Source of the DNA: Microcaldota archaeon
GTDB taxonomy: Archaea > Micrarchaeota > Micrarchaeia > Micrarchaeales > Micrarchaeaceae
DNA: 64,000 nucleotides
Direction of reading: 5' to 3'
Assembly (NCBI GenBank): GCA_028866905.1
Contig: JAGWHI010000001.1
Span: 1 to 64,000, forward strand
Shown: piece after piece, positions 24,045 through 32,613 of the stretch
Layout of the letters: every line of letters starts with the position of its first letter
How positions within the stretch are numbered: position 1 is the first letter of the stretch
Translations under genes and position numbers: made by a program
The notes under the pieces: generated by a model
The model's input: the letters and a program-made list of their open reading frames with translations, nothing else
What the model was told of the DNA's origin: nothing
The model's database searches: none

Positions 24045-25706
24045 TTGGCAAGGACGATTGTGACATCCGCGCTGCCGTACACCTATTCTCTGCCGCACCT
24101 TGGCAACTTCATAGGGTCTGTGCTGCCGGCCGATGTCTACTACAAGTACCTGCTCATGAAGGGCGAGGACGCGGTGTTCATCTGCGGCTCCGACCAGCAC
24201 GGCACCCCAATAGAGCTCCGCGCGATAAAGGAGGGTGTTGAGCCGCAGGAGCTTGCCGACGCGATGCACGAGAAGATAAAGAGGCTGTTCGCGGACTTCG
24301 GATGCACGTTCAGCTACTTCGGCAAGACGCACAGCGATGAGAACAGGTCGGTCACTTACGACACCTTCAACGCGCTGAAGAGGAATGGATACATAAAGGA
24401 GGTGGAGCGGCAGCAGGCGTACTGCAGATTCGACAAGAGGTTCCTTGTCGACAGGCTCATAGAGGGCACGTGCCCCTACTGCGGGCAATCCCACGCCAGG
24501 GGGGACCAGTGCGACGACTGCGGCCGTCTGCTTGACCCGCACCTGATAATCAACCCGACGTGCAGCATATGCGGCAGGCGGGAGATAGAGTTCGTGAAGA
24601 GCAAGAACCTTGCGATAGAGCTCGAGAAGCTCGCGCCGATGGTGGAGGATTTCATAAAGAGGGAATCTGCGAACGATTGGACAAAGAATGCGGTGAACAA
24701 GTCCCTGAGCTACATCGGCGAGGGGCTGCGCACAAGGGACATAACGCGCCACATGAAGTGGGGCTTCCCGGTGCCCGAGAAGGGCTACGAGGATTCGGTT
24801 TTCTACGTCTGGTTCGACGCCCCTCTCGCGTACATAGCCATGACAAAGGAATGGAACAGCAAAAGGTGGGCCGATTACTGGGACGGATCCGCCAGGCTAG
24901 TCCAGTTCATGGGCAAGGACAACATAGAGTTCCACACGGTGTTCTGGCCTGCGCTGATAATAGGGTCAGGCGTGGTCAAGGCGCTGCCGAACACCATACG
25001 CGCATCAGAGTTCCTCAACTTCGAGGGGCAGAAGTTCTCCAAGAGCAGGGGCATCGGCATAGACATGGTGGAGGCGCTGGAAATACTCGATGCCGACTAC
25101 TGGAGGTTCGTGCTGATGCACATATACCCGGAGACAGGGGACAGCGAGTTCTACATAGACGAGACAATAGACACGATAAACACCCTGATGAACGACAAGA
25201 TAGGTAACTTCATACACAGGGTGCTCAAGATGGCCAAGATGCACTCCGATCTGCTCCCGAAGCAGATGGCGCAGTCGGGCGAAATCGCAGATGCAATAGA
25301 AAGGGCCGTTAAGAGGTACACAGAATCGTTCGACGGCATGAGGATAAGGGAGGCGCTCCAGGCCGTCGTCGAGCTGGCAGGGGAGGGCAATGCCATAATG
25401 AGCAACAGTCAGCCGTGGGCCATGGCGAAGAAGGCGAAGTCCGACAAGAAAACAGCCGAGGAGTTCGCATCGCTTATGTCAGGGTTGCTCTCGGTAGCGT
25501 ACACTTTGACGATCATGCTCTGGCCGTTCTGCCCTTCTGCGAGCGGCAGGGCGTCAGTATATTTCGGGATAAAGGAACACTCGTTGGGCCTTTTCGGGAA
25601 GAAGTTCGCGCTAAATCTTGAGGATGAGCCGGAGCCCATATTCTCCAAGCTCTCCGAAGACACGGTAATGAAGCTGGACTCCTTCAGGATAAAGGGGAAG
25701 GGCTAG
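24045..25706 (+). CDS. metS: methionyl-tRNA synthetase
   Basis: This class I synthetase charges tRNA-Met. The HIGH-type motif is PHLGN and the KMSKS-type motif is KFSKS (near residue 330). The connective domain carries zinc knuckles CPYC, CDDC and CSIC. The 553-residue length matches archaeal enzymes without the carboxy-terminal dimerisation domain. No ATG or GTG lies in frame near the conserved MARTIVTSALPY start, so translation must begin at TTG 24045. The TATA at 24006-24015 supports a nearly leaderless transcript. Confidence 0.95.
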   Translation: MARTIVTSALPYTYSLPHLGNFIGSVLPADVYYKYLLMKGEDAVFICGSDQHGTPIELRAIKEGVEPQELADAMHEKIKRLFADFGCTFSYFGKTHSDENRSVTYDTFNALKRNGYIKEVERQQAYCRFDKRFLVDRLIEGTCPYCGQSHARGDQCDDCGRLLDPHLIINPTCSICGRREIEFVKSKNLAIELEKLAPMVEDFIKRESANDWTKNAVNKSLSYIGEGLRTRDITRHMKWGFPVPEKGYEDSVFYVWFDAPLAYIAMTKEWNSKRWADYWDGSARLVQFMGKDNIEFHTVFWPALIIGSGVVKALPNTIRASEFLNFEGQKFSKSRGIGIDMVEALEILDADYWRFVLMHIYPETGDSEFYIDETIDTINTLMNDKIGNFIHRVLKMAKMHSDLLPKQMAQSGEIADAIERAVKRYTESFDGMRIREALQAVVELAGEGNAIMSNSQPWAMAKKAKSDKKTAEEFASLMSGLLSVAYTLTIMLWPFCPSASGRASVYFGIKEHSLGLFGKKFALNLEDEPEPIFSKLSEDTVMKLDSFRIKGKG

Positions 25707-26426
25707 CTAGATTACCTGGGCGTACAGCAGCACCACTATAACCAGCACTATCAGCACGGCTATCCAGACTATCATCAGCTTGGATCCGAGCACGCCGCCG
25801 CCCTGCATCGGGGGAGGGGTGTAAGGCGCCTGAGGTGCGGCAGCCGGCTGGGGTGCAGATTGCTGGGCCTGCGCCTGCTGCGGCGAAGCCTGTTGCGTTA
25901 TCATAGTGGAACCCATTGGCGGAATCGGCTCGCCTAGGGCGGCCTGCTGGATCGCTCCGGCATCCTGCGGCATCCCGTTCTTTACCTGTAGGAACCCCTT
26001 CTCGGTCAGGGCGAGATCCACGTTCCCGCTCTTGAATGTGGAAACGAGGTAGTCCTGGGCCTCGAGCTTGTATATGTGCATTGCAAGATCCTTCGGCCTT
26101 ATGTTTACCGCGCTGCCTATATCCACTACAGACCTCTTCCCGCCGGAGAGCTGCGTCAGCACCTCGTAATCTAGGTGGTCGAACGGCTGGGTCGCGCGCT
26201 CGTCGGCCTCGGTTATCAGCTTCTTGCCGTTGTCCGTCACGTGGACGGCACTCTGCCCGGGGAAGGCGGTTGTGAAGTCTATGAGGCCCTTTATCTTAAG
26301 GGTGCCTAGTATGTTGGATGCGTCGAAAAACGAGGAATTTATCTGGGCGCCATACCGCTCCACTACCGTTTCCGGGGTTATCTTCAGGAGAGCGGCAAGG
26401 TCCTGGAATTGGATTTCGTCGGGCAT
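25707..26426 (-). CDS. winged-helix protein with carboxy-terminal membrane anchor
   Basis: This 239-residue protein has two winged-helix-like segments (about 5-70 and 85-150, for example FDHLDYEVLTQLSGGKRSV and GLIDFTTAF). A Gln/Pro/Ala-rich linker (about 165-205) and one carboxy-terminal transmembrane helix (about 212-236) follow. It resembles archaeal tail-anchored HTH proteins of unknown role, so a membrane-tethered DNA-binding factor is inferred. The start at ATG 26426 is supported by a minus-strand TATA (gatatatct, about 26450-26458), giving a leaderless mRNA. It abuts the metS stop codon. Confidence 0.75.
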   Translation of the reverse strand: MPDEIQFQDLAALLKITPETVVERYGAQINSSFFDASNILGTLKIKGLIDFTTAFPGQSAVHVTDNGKKLITEADERATQPFDHLDYEVLTQLSGGKRSVVDIGSAVNIRPKDLAMHIYKLEAQDYLVSTFKSGNVDLALTEKGFLQVKNGMPQDAGAIQQAALGEPIPPMGSTMITQQASPQQAQAQQSAPQPAAAPQAPYTPPPMQGGGVLGSKLMIVWIAVLIVLVIVVLLYAQVI

Positions 26427-26561
26427 AATATCACTATAGGGTTTGGTCGATAGATATATCGACAGCAAGCTTTTTATACATTAATCGCCCATTCGATATG
26501 AACAGGAGTTCTGACCCTATTCCTAAGATCGGGATGCCAGTCTCACTGCTAGGATGTATAG

Positions 26562-27818
26562 ATGAATCTGAAGTTTTTGGGAGCAGCGCAGGAAGTAGGC
26601 CGGTCGGCCATACTGCTCGATGACGGCAAGAAGCTGCTGATGGATTACGGAGTGAAAATAAGCTCGGACAAGCCTGAGTACCCGGCGGAGGTGCACAGCG
26701 CCGATGCCGTAGTGCTTAGCCACGCACATCTGGACCACAGCGGGTACGTGCCTGCGCTCTACAACCACATGGCGATACCGACCTTCGGGACCTACCCGAC
26801 GCTCAAGCTGTCGGAGCTACTCCTTGAGGATTCGCTGAATGTCGCAAAGAAGAACAAGAACTGGCCTGGCTTCAAGAAGCGCGAGATACGCACCTTCATG
26901 AGCAGGTACGTCAACCTCAATTACAAGGTGCCGATAACCGTTGACGACTTCAACATAACCTTCTACGACGCCGGCCACATAAGCGGGAGCGCAGTAACGC
27001 TGATAGAGAGGGAGAAGGCCAAGGACAACAGGCGCATTGTCTACACCGGTGACTTCAAGATAGAGAAGCAGGAGCTCCATGACGGGGCCGAGATAATCAA
27101 GTCCGACGTGCTTATAACCGAGGCGACATACGCGACCAGGGAGCACCCGGACCGCGAGAAGACGATCAGGGAGTTCGTGGAGAAGATAAAGGAAACGCTA
27201 GACAACGGCGGGACTGCGCTCATACCGGTCTTTGCGGTGGGGCGCAGCCAGGAGATCCTTTCGATACTCTACAGGCACAACCTTTGCGGCATGACATACC
27301 TGGACGGAATGGCGAGGGCGGCGACATCGATAGTCGCGAACTTCCCGAGGTTCATAACAAACTCCGACACGCTCCACAATGCCATCGGCGAGACCACAAG
27401 GATAAACGACAGGAGCGACAGGCACCTCGCGCTCGGAGAGCCGGCGATAATTGTCACTACGTCGGGCATGCTCAACGGCGGGCCGGTGCTGGACTACATC
27501 ACAAGGCTGAACAGGGAGTCGAACATACTCATAACAGGATACCAGGCGGAGGGATCGAACGGGCGCAGCCTCATCGAGGATGGCTTCGTGACGATCGACG
27601 AGGTGAAGAGGAAGATCAGCACCCCGGTCACAACCTACGACCTTTCCGCGCACGCTGGGATGAGCGACATATACAGGTATGTGCGCGAGAGCGACCCGAA
27701 CCTTGTGCTCTGCGTGCACGCCGACAACGAGAGCGCGACAACGCTTGCGGACAACCTGAACCTTGAGGGGTTCAACGCAGTGGCGCCGAAATTGGGAGAC
27801 GTTATAAAAGTTAGCTGA
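26562..27818 (+). CDS. metallo-beta-lactamase/beta-CASP ribonuclease
   Basis: This 418-residue nuclease of the beta-CASP family belongs to the archaeal CPSF2/RNase J-like group without KH domains. The metal site is HAHLDH (His54, His56, Asp58, His59). Further beta-CASP motifs are DAGHISGSA, TGDFK, the Glu in TEATYA, PVFAVGRSQE (motif A) and the final DLSAHAG and CVHAD histidines. It would process or degrade RNA from the 5' or 3' side. It starts 57 nt after its probable transcription start (TATA ttttatac, about 26472-26480) and is followed after 11 bp by deoxyhypusine synthase. Confidence 0.9.
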   Translation: MNLKFLGAAQEVGRSAILLDDGKKLLMDYGVKISSDKPEYPAEVHSADAVVLSHAHLDHSGYVPALYNHMAIPTFGTYPTLKLSELLLEDSLNVAKKNKNWPGFKKREIRTFMSRYVNLNYKVPITVDDFNITFYDAGHISGSAVTLIEREKAKDNRRIVYTGDFKIEKQELHDGAEIIKSDVLITEATYATREHPDREKTIREFVEKIKETLDNGGTALIPVFAVGRSQEILSILYRHNLCGMTYLDGMARAATSIVANFPRFITNSDTLHNAIGETTRINDRSDRHLALGEPAIIVTTSGMLNGGPVLDYITRLNRESNILITGYQAEGSNGRSLIEDGFVTIDEVKRKISTPVTTYDLSAHAGMSDIYRYVRESDPNLVLCVHADNESATTLADNLNLEGFNAVAPKLGDVIKVS

Positions 27819-27829
27819 GAGTTGTTACC

Positions 27830-28777
27830 ATGTACTCGAAGAAGGAGCTGCTCGCGAAGCCGGTCAGGGACATACGCCTGAAGAAGGGGATGAAGGTTTC
27901 CGACCTCATATCCTCGATGGACAGGATGGGGGGCTTTTCCGGCCAGCACATGGTCGAGGGCATAGGCATACTCGAACGGATGCTGAAAGACAAGAAGTCG
28001 TACAACTTCCTCTCGTTCACTGCGGACCTGGTTTCAACAGGGCTGAGGGGAGTGCTTGCCGATGGCGTCAAGCACTTCGATGCGATAATGACGACCTGCG
28101 GCACCCTGGACCATGACATAGCCAGGGCTGCAGGCGGGGTCTACTCTATGGGAAGCTTCGGTGCCGACGACACCGAGCTGCACAAGATAGGCGTTTACAG
28201 GCTCGGCAACGTCTTCATAGAGAACGAGCAGTACGGAATGGAGCTCGAGAAGGAGTTCAATAGGATAATGGCCGACATAGCGAAGGCGCCCGACTACAAG
28301 AAGGTGTACAGCCCGAGCGAGCTGCTGTACGAGTTCGGCAAGAGGATCGGCGACCCGCACTCGATACTCAGGCAGGCTTACCTCCACAAGGTGCCTGTGT
28401 TCTGCCCAGGCATAGTCGACGGCGCGTTCGGGACGCAGCTGACAATATACGCCCAGGACCATGACTTCAGGCTCGACATACTGAGGGACGAGCACATACT
28501 CAGCGACATATCGTTCGACCAGAAGGTGACAGGCGCGCTGATGGTCGGCGGAGGGATAAGCAAGCACCACGTGATATGGTGGAACCAGTTCAAGGGAGGC
28601 CTAGACTACGCGGTTTACATAACCACTTCGTCCCAGTTCGATGGCAGCCTGTCCGGGGCCAGGCTCACCGAGGCGGTATCGTGGGGGAAGATAAAGGAGA
28701 AGGCTAAGTACACCACAATAGACGGGGACGCGACGATAATACTGCCGATAATGTTCTCGGCGCTTGACATTGTTTAG
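27830..28777 (+). CDS. dys: deoxyhypusine synthase
   Basis: This enzyme transfers the aminobutyl group of spermidine to a lysine of aIF5A, using NAD. The 315-residue protein has the NAD-binding segments (FLSFTADLVSTGLRG, TTCGTLDHD) and the catalytic lysine Lys245 in GGGISKHH. The substrate-binding WWN directly follows. It is probably cotranscribed with the beta-CASP nuclease. Its last 4 bp overlap the convergent unknown gene. aIF5A itself is not in this window. Confidence 0.95.
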   Translation: MYSKKELLAKPVRDIRLKKGMKVSDLISSMDRMGGFSGQHMVEGIGILERMLKDKKSYNFLSFTADLVSTGLRGVLADGVKHFDAIMTTCGTLDHDIARAAGGVYSMGSFGADDTELHKIGVYRLGNVFIENEQYGMELEKEFNRIMADIAKAPDYKKVYSPSELLYEFGKRIGDPHSILRQAYLHKVPVFCPGIVDGAFGTQLTIYAQDHDFRLDILRDEHILSDISFDQKVTGALMVGGGISKHHVIWWNQFKGGLDYAVYITTSSQFDGSLSGARLTEAVSWGKIKEKAKYTTIDGDATIILPIMFSALDIV

Positions 28778-30315
28778 GATTTTATTTTCCTCGCCTGCTC
28801 TACAATCTTCAACGAGTTCTTTCTCGCGTCTGGGGTGGCGTTGCGGTTGTTGGCTATCTGCTCCAGGACTTCGAGCGAACCGCCGCGTTTTAGTGACACT
28901 ATGCCATTATGGCCGGGTTCCACCTCGTTGTTGAATATCCTGTTAAGCGACATGGAGCTTGCGTGTTCGCTTGCCGATATCACCTTAAGCACATCCTTGT
29001 CGTCTTTCCTCAGCCAGTACTCTGTGGCCTTGTTGAGGTAGAACTTAAACGCGGTCGATTGGTCGCTGAGGCAGCCGATCCCATCTGGGCTCTTCGCACT
29101 ACGCCTGATGTTGAAGAGCTTTTCGGTTATGTTCCTTATCTCTATAATCGCTTCCTGCTTGTTTGTCGGAGGCTCGCCGAATGAGATAGTATAATCCAGG
29201 GAGAGTTTTGCCCCCTGGTCGCCAGTGTTGGAATTTTGCGATTGCGTGCCGAAGGCCTTTTCCGGCTCTTTCAATACTTCTGCGCTCATCGCAAGCCCTT
29301 TTATTATTGTATGGCGCAGCCCTTCGATCTTGGCTTCGTGCTCGGATGGGAGCTGGCCCTCCTCGAAGCACAGGAAGGGCTGTCTGTCGAAATCGAGATC
29401 CCTTTCGATCTTCACGTTCCTGTTCCCGAACTGTACGAAAAGCGTTTCCAGTGGCCGGGGAAGGTTCCCGTCGCCGTATATCTTTGCGCTCAGCTTGAAA
29501 TGGAATAGTTCCCCTTCCCTTTCGTACCTTAGGCCTGTCTCAGAAAGCGACATGTCTATGCTGCATATGGCCTTTCGCGGATTCCCGTTCAGGTTATTGT
29601 TCAGGAAAACTACTACGTGCGCTTCGCCAGTTTTCCCTACGAGTATGGCGTTCCGCTTTTCCAGGAGTGTGCTTTTGGGTATCATTACATATGGAATCCC
29701 GCTCCTGTCTATCAGGCTCAACAGATGCCTGGATTTTACCGCGGGGTCTGAAGTAATCGGCCTGTGCGGCGGCCTTTCCTTTGTTCGCATCGATACATGT
29801 ATTATCTCGTTTGGCCTTTGGTTCGCCGCGAGCAGCATGTATTCCTCGTCAAGCCCGTTGCCTTTGGGCAGTTCCTCCTGCTTCGTGCACAGGAGCGGCC
29901 GCCTGTTTAATCCCCTTACGGTCTTTACCCTGAAATCCTTGTGCTCCAATTCCTCAAGGAACAGTTTGACGTTTTGGGTCGGGTTTGCCTCGACGTCGCC
30001 GTAGATTTTTGCCGTGATTGCGAAATGGGTACCCTCGTTGTCATGCCTTATGGCGATCCCTGAATCTGAATTCCTGATGTCTATGCTGCAAAGGACCTTG
30101 GGCTGGGGTATCGCGCGCTGGAAAGACTTCTTGCCGCCGATATAATCGTCCAGTATCAAGAGGAAGTTGTTCCTGCCCCTGTAGTTCGTGAGCATTGCGT
30201 TCATGCTTTCCGAAAGCGCGCCTCCGGATATTATCAGGTAGGGGATGCCCCTCAAATCGGCGATGTTGAGTATCTGCTGCGCCTTGGCTGCCACTATCTT
30301 ATCTTCGAATCCCAT
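28774..30315 (-). CDS. unknown protein with a tandemly duplicated ~135-residue domain
   Basis: I do not recognise this 513-residue protein. It contains two copies of one domain, about residues 11-150 and 194-325. Shared signatures, in order, are RGIPYLII/SGIPYVMI, NAML/NAIL, a hydrophobic FLLILDD/VVVFLNN strand, VLCSIDI/AICSIDM, SGIAIRHDNEGTHF/TGLRYEREGELF, the invariant SAKIYGD or TAKIYGD, and RRPLLC/RQPFLC near the end. A charged, probably helical carboxy-terminal part (about 400-513) follows. There is no signal peptide or membrane helix. The start ATG 30315 sits about 26 bp from a minus-strand TATA (aaatataaatag on the plus strand, 30335-30346), so the mRNA is leaderless. It lies divergently from ftsZ2. 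Confidence 0.72.
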   Translation of the reverse strand: MGFEDKIVAAKAQQILNIADLRGIPYLIISGGALSESMNAMLTNYRGRNNFLLILDDYIGGKKSFQRAIPQPKVLCSIDIRNSDSGIAIRHDNEGTHFAITAKIYGDVEANPTQNVKLFLEELEHKDFRVKTVRGLNRRPLLCTKQEELPKGNGLDEEYMLLAANQRPNEIIHVSMRTKERPPHRPITSDPAVKSRHLLSLIDRSGIPYVMIPKSTLLEKRNAILVGKTGEAHVVVFLNNNLNGNPRKAICSIDMSLSETGLRYEREGELFHFKLSAKIYGDGNLPRPLETLFVQFGNRNVKIERDLDFDRQPFLCFEEGQLPSEHEAKIEGLRHTIIKGLAMSAEVLKEPEKAFGTQSQNSNTGDQGAKLSLDYTISFGEPPTNKQEAIIEIRNITEKLFNIRRSAKSPDGIGCLSDQSTAFKFYLNKATEYWLRKDDKDVLKVISASEHASSMSLNRIFNNEVEPGHNGIVSLKRGGSLEVLEQIANNRNATPDARKNSLKIVEQARKIKS

Positions 30316-30334
30316 CGGAATTAAACTTGTTCCG

Positions 30335-30384
30335 AAATATAAATAGCTATCAGCTGCTCGATGCAATCGCATCGTATTATATAT
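30335..30384. promoter_or_regulatory. divergent TATA boxes (duplicated-domain gene and ftsZ2)
   Basis: A minus-strand TATA at 30335-30346 serves the unknown gene. A plus-strand TATA (tattatatat, 30375-30384) serves ftsZ2, with a predicted start near 30405 and a ~19-nt leader containing aggt. Confidence 0.55.
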
Positions 30385-30423
30385 TTTGGGTTTGAAACTC
30401 CATAGTTCTTCACAGGTAATTTT

Positions 30424-31521
30424 ATGGCGACAGAAGTCCTGAGTCCGGATGATGAGGAGATATTACGATTTATAGAGAGCGCAAAGCCCAAGATATACGT
30501 TGTGGGCACCGGCGGCAGCGGAAGCAACACGATTAACAGGCTGCACAGCGTTGGGGTCCAGGGCGCGACATTGGTTGCGATGAACACCGACGCGCCGCAT
30601 CTTGTAAAGACCAAGGCGGACAGGAAGCTGCTGCTCGGCAAGAAGCTAACGAAAGGGCTCGGCGCAGGCAGCGACATAAAGGTCGGTGAAGACTCTGCAG
30701 TCGAGAGCAAGGAGGAGATAAAGCACCTGCTAGGAGACGCGCAGCTGGTCTTCATAACGTGCGGGCTTGGAGGGGGCACCGGGACCGGCTCGGTCAGCAC
30801 TATAGCGCATCAGGCGAAGGAGGCTGGCGCGCTCACTGTGGCGATCGTGACGCTGCCGTTCTCGAGCGAGGGGCGCACCAGGATGAGGAACGCGCTGGAG
30901 GGGCTGAACAAGCTCAGGAAGGTGACCGACACAACGATAATAATCCACAACAACAAACTGCTTTCGATAGCCCCGGACCTGCCGCTCAACATGGCGTTCA
31001 GGGTTTCGGACGAGGTGCTCGCGGGGGCCGCCAAGGGGATAGTCGAGATGGTGACAAAACCCGGGCTCGTCAACATAGACTTCGCAGACCTGAGGAGCGT
31101 GCTCAAGGATTCGGGCTACGCGGTGATCGGAAGCGGAGAGGGCATAAGCACCGGCGACGGCGCGAACAGGGCGACTATAGCTCTCGAGAACGCGATAAAG
31201 AGCCCGCTGCTGGACGCAGACCTGGGCAACGCGAAGCGCGCGCTAGTCAACATAGTGGGGGGCGAGAGCCTCACGCTGAGGGAAGCGGAAAAGGTCTTCC
31301 AGGAGGTCGCGAGCAGGATAAGCAGCGACGCTCTCCTTAAGTGGGGCGCCAGGATAGACGACAGCCTGCAGAAGGACGCAGTGAAGGTTATGCTTGTGGT
31401 CAGCGGCGTTGACTTCCCTGAGTACACGGAGCAGAGCATAACCCGCAGCATAGAGAACATGGACAACGCTGAGATAGATCTGGACGAGCTCTTCGCAAAG
31501 GAGAAGTTCGACAAGGAATAG
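30424..31521 (+). CDS. ftsZ2: cell division GTPase FtsZ (second copy)
   Basis: This 365-residue FtsZ paralogue has the GTP-binding loop GTGGSGSN near the start and the signature GGGTGTG in CGLGGGTGTGSV. The amino-terminal extension (MATEVLSPDDEEILRFIES) and acidic tail (IDLDELFAKEKFDKE) differ from ftsZ1. Similarity to ftsZ1 is clear across the whole GTPase fold but distant enough for an old duplication. In archaea with two copies, one organises the ring and the other drives constriction. Which is which here is not decidable. Confidence 0.94.
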   Translation: MATEVLSPDDEEILRFIESAKPKIYVVGTGGSGSNTINRLHSVGVQGATLVAMNTDAPHLVKTKADRKLLLGKKLTKGLGAGSDIKVGEDSAVESKEEIKHLLGDAQLVFITCGLGGGTGTGSVSTIAHQAKEAGALTVAIVTLPFSSEGRTRMRNALEGLNKLRKVTDTTIIIHNNKLLSIAPDLPLNMAFRVSDEVLAGAAKGIVEMVTKPGLVNIDFADLRSVLKDSGYAVIGSGEGISTGDGANRATIALENAIKSPLLDADLGNAKRALVNIVGGESLTLREAEKVFQEVASRISSDALLKWGARIDDSLQKDAVKVMLVVSGVDFPEYTEQSITRSIENMDNAEIDLDELFAKEKFDKE

Positions 31522-31524
31522 GGA

Positions 31525-31710
31525 TTACTTCTTCTGCTGCTTCACTGCGGCGACCGACTTCCTTATCTCCTTGGGGTTCAGCTTCCTCTTAAGCTCGATC
31601 TGCCTGGTGTAGCACCTGCTGGAGCAGAAATAGCTTATCGCGCCGATTCTCGACACGTACATCGTGCCGGTTCCGGGCCTTATCTGCTTTGAGCAATAGG
31701 AGCAGTTCAT
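31525..31710 (-). CDS. rpl24e: 50S ribosomal protein L24e
   Basis: This 61-residue zinc-binding ribosomal protein has two knuckles: CSYC at the start and CSSRC after the YFCSS turn. The basic tail ([10 protein letters not shown]) contacts rRNA. It is the last gene of the L7Ae-S28e-L24e operon, 7 bp after S28e. The nucleoside diphosphate kinase gene that often follows in other archaea is absent here. Confidence 0.93.
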   Translation of the reverse strand: MNCSYCSKQIRPGTGTMYVSRIGAISYFCSSRCYTRQIELKRKLNPKEIRKSVAAVKQQKK

Positions 31711-31717
31711 ACAAACA

Positions 31718-32029
31718 CTACTTTACCTTTATCTCCTTGGCTTCGCGGCTCGTGTCAGGCAATCGTATTATGTCGCCGACCTTGGCCGGGCCGAGCATGT
31801 TCCTCCTTATTATCCTGCCGGTGTCCTTTCCGCTGAGTATCCTGCACGCAACCTGGTAGATCTCGCCGTATATCCCGGTCTTTACCACCTGGTTGATCTC
31901 GATTATCTCTGCCTCGAAGCCCTGGAACTGCGGCTGGTCGTCGGACGGCTCCGGCTTCCTCTGCTGTGCCTGCTGCGCAGCGGGCTTCTGGGGCTTCTGC
32001 CCCTCTTCAGGATTTTGTGCCTCGGCCAT
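31718..32029 (-). CDS. rps28e: 30S ribosomal protein S28e, with disordered amino-terminal extension
   Basis: The carboxy-terminal ~68 residues are a standard S28e OB-fold: [46 protein letters not shown] and the end [11 protein letters not shown]. About 35 residues rich in Gln, Pro, Glu and Lys precede the fold. This is unusual for S28e, which is normally about 70 residues. The reading frame is continuous with a good ATG, 10 bp after L7Ae. Confidence 0.92.
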   Translation of the reverse strand: MAEAQNPEEGQKPQKPAAQQAQQRKPEPSDDQPQFQGFEAEIIEINQVVKTGIYGEIYQVACRILSGKDTGRIIRRNMLGPAKVGDIIRLPDTSREAKEIKVK

Positions 32030-32039
32030 TTAGAATCAT

Positions 32040-32447
32040 CTACTTCTGCTGCTTGTGCTCGGCAGCTGGGGCCTCCCTCTTCTGGGACGTGCCAGTGACC
32101 TTCGCTATTATGTCCTTAATCGCGTTGGCGGCATCTCCCTCCTTCTCAACGGCTATGGCGGTGCACGGCACGTTTATGCCTATCGCCTTGCCTAGGTCCA
32201 GCTTGCTCGGTACGAACGAGTACGGGATCTTCCTCTGCTTGCAGAGCTTCGGGATGTGCATCACCACTTCCTCCGGCTCAACGTCACCGGCAACAACCAC
32301 GAACTTCGCCAGTCCGCGCTCAACGCTCTTCGTGACCTCGTTTGCGCCCTTCCTTATGGTTCCCGCCCGCCTTGCGGACTGGAGCGCCTCGATCGTCTTC
32401 GCTACAACTTCGTCTGATACCTCTATGTCCATGTATGATTTTGCCAT
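32040..32447 (-). CDS. rpl7ae: 50S ribosomal protein L7Ae (kink-turn binding)
   Basis: This 135-residue kink-turn binding protein is shared by the ribosome, box C/D and H/ACA RNPs and RNase P. Hallmarks are RRAGTIRKGANEVTKSVERGLAKFVVVAGDVEPEE and the VPSKLDLGKAIGI loop. A ~20-residue Glu/Lys/Gln tail is added at the end. It leads the operon with S28e and L24e. The leader from the TATA at 32539-32548 is about 70 nt long and contains a hairpin. Confidence 0.95.
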   Translation of the reverse strand: MAKSYMDIEVSDEVVAKTIEALQSARRAGTIRKGANEVTKSVERGLAKFVVVAGDVEPEEVVMHIPKLCKQRKIPYSFVPSKLDLGKAIGINVPCTAIAVEKEGDAANAIKDIIAKVTGTSQKREAPAAEHKQQK

Positions 32448-32460
32448 ATTTACACCGTCA

Positions 32461-32481
32461 GCAATACCTCATTCGGTATTG
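32461..32481 (-). promoter_or_regulatory. hairpin in the L7Ae leader
   Basis: CAATACC and GGTATTG form a perfect 7-bp stem around a six-base loop (gaatga on the mRNA strand), 14-34 nt upstream of the L7Ae start codon. L7Ae is known to repress its own mRNA through kink-turns in some archaea. A canonical kink-turn is not evident here, so regulation is only a possibility. Confidence 0.35.
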
Positions 32482-32538
32482 GCATTAGCATCATTATCCT
32501 TAGATAAAGAGCGCCGTCATAGGATATCTCGAAAGAAA

Positions 32539-32548
32539 CTATTTAAAG
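32539..32548 (-). promoter_or_regulatory. TATA box for L7Ae-S28e-L24e operon
   Basis: On the minus strand the sequence reads cctttaaata, with the predicted start near 32518. It is followed by a leader of about 70 nt, long for this genome. Confidence 0.45.
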
Positions 32549-32613
32549 GTTCCTGAGTAGCGGCACACCGGCCGCCCTTATTTAAATATAGGGCGCCAAT
32601 GGTTAGCGATTGG

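Noticed and set aside
26498-26623. A ~41-codon upstream frame before the beta-CASP gene
   Set aside because: It overlaps the beta-CASP gene out of frame, begins near the predicted transcription start, and shows no ribosome-binding site or motif.
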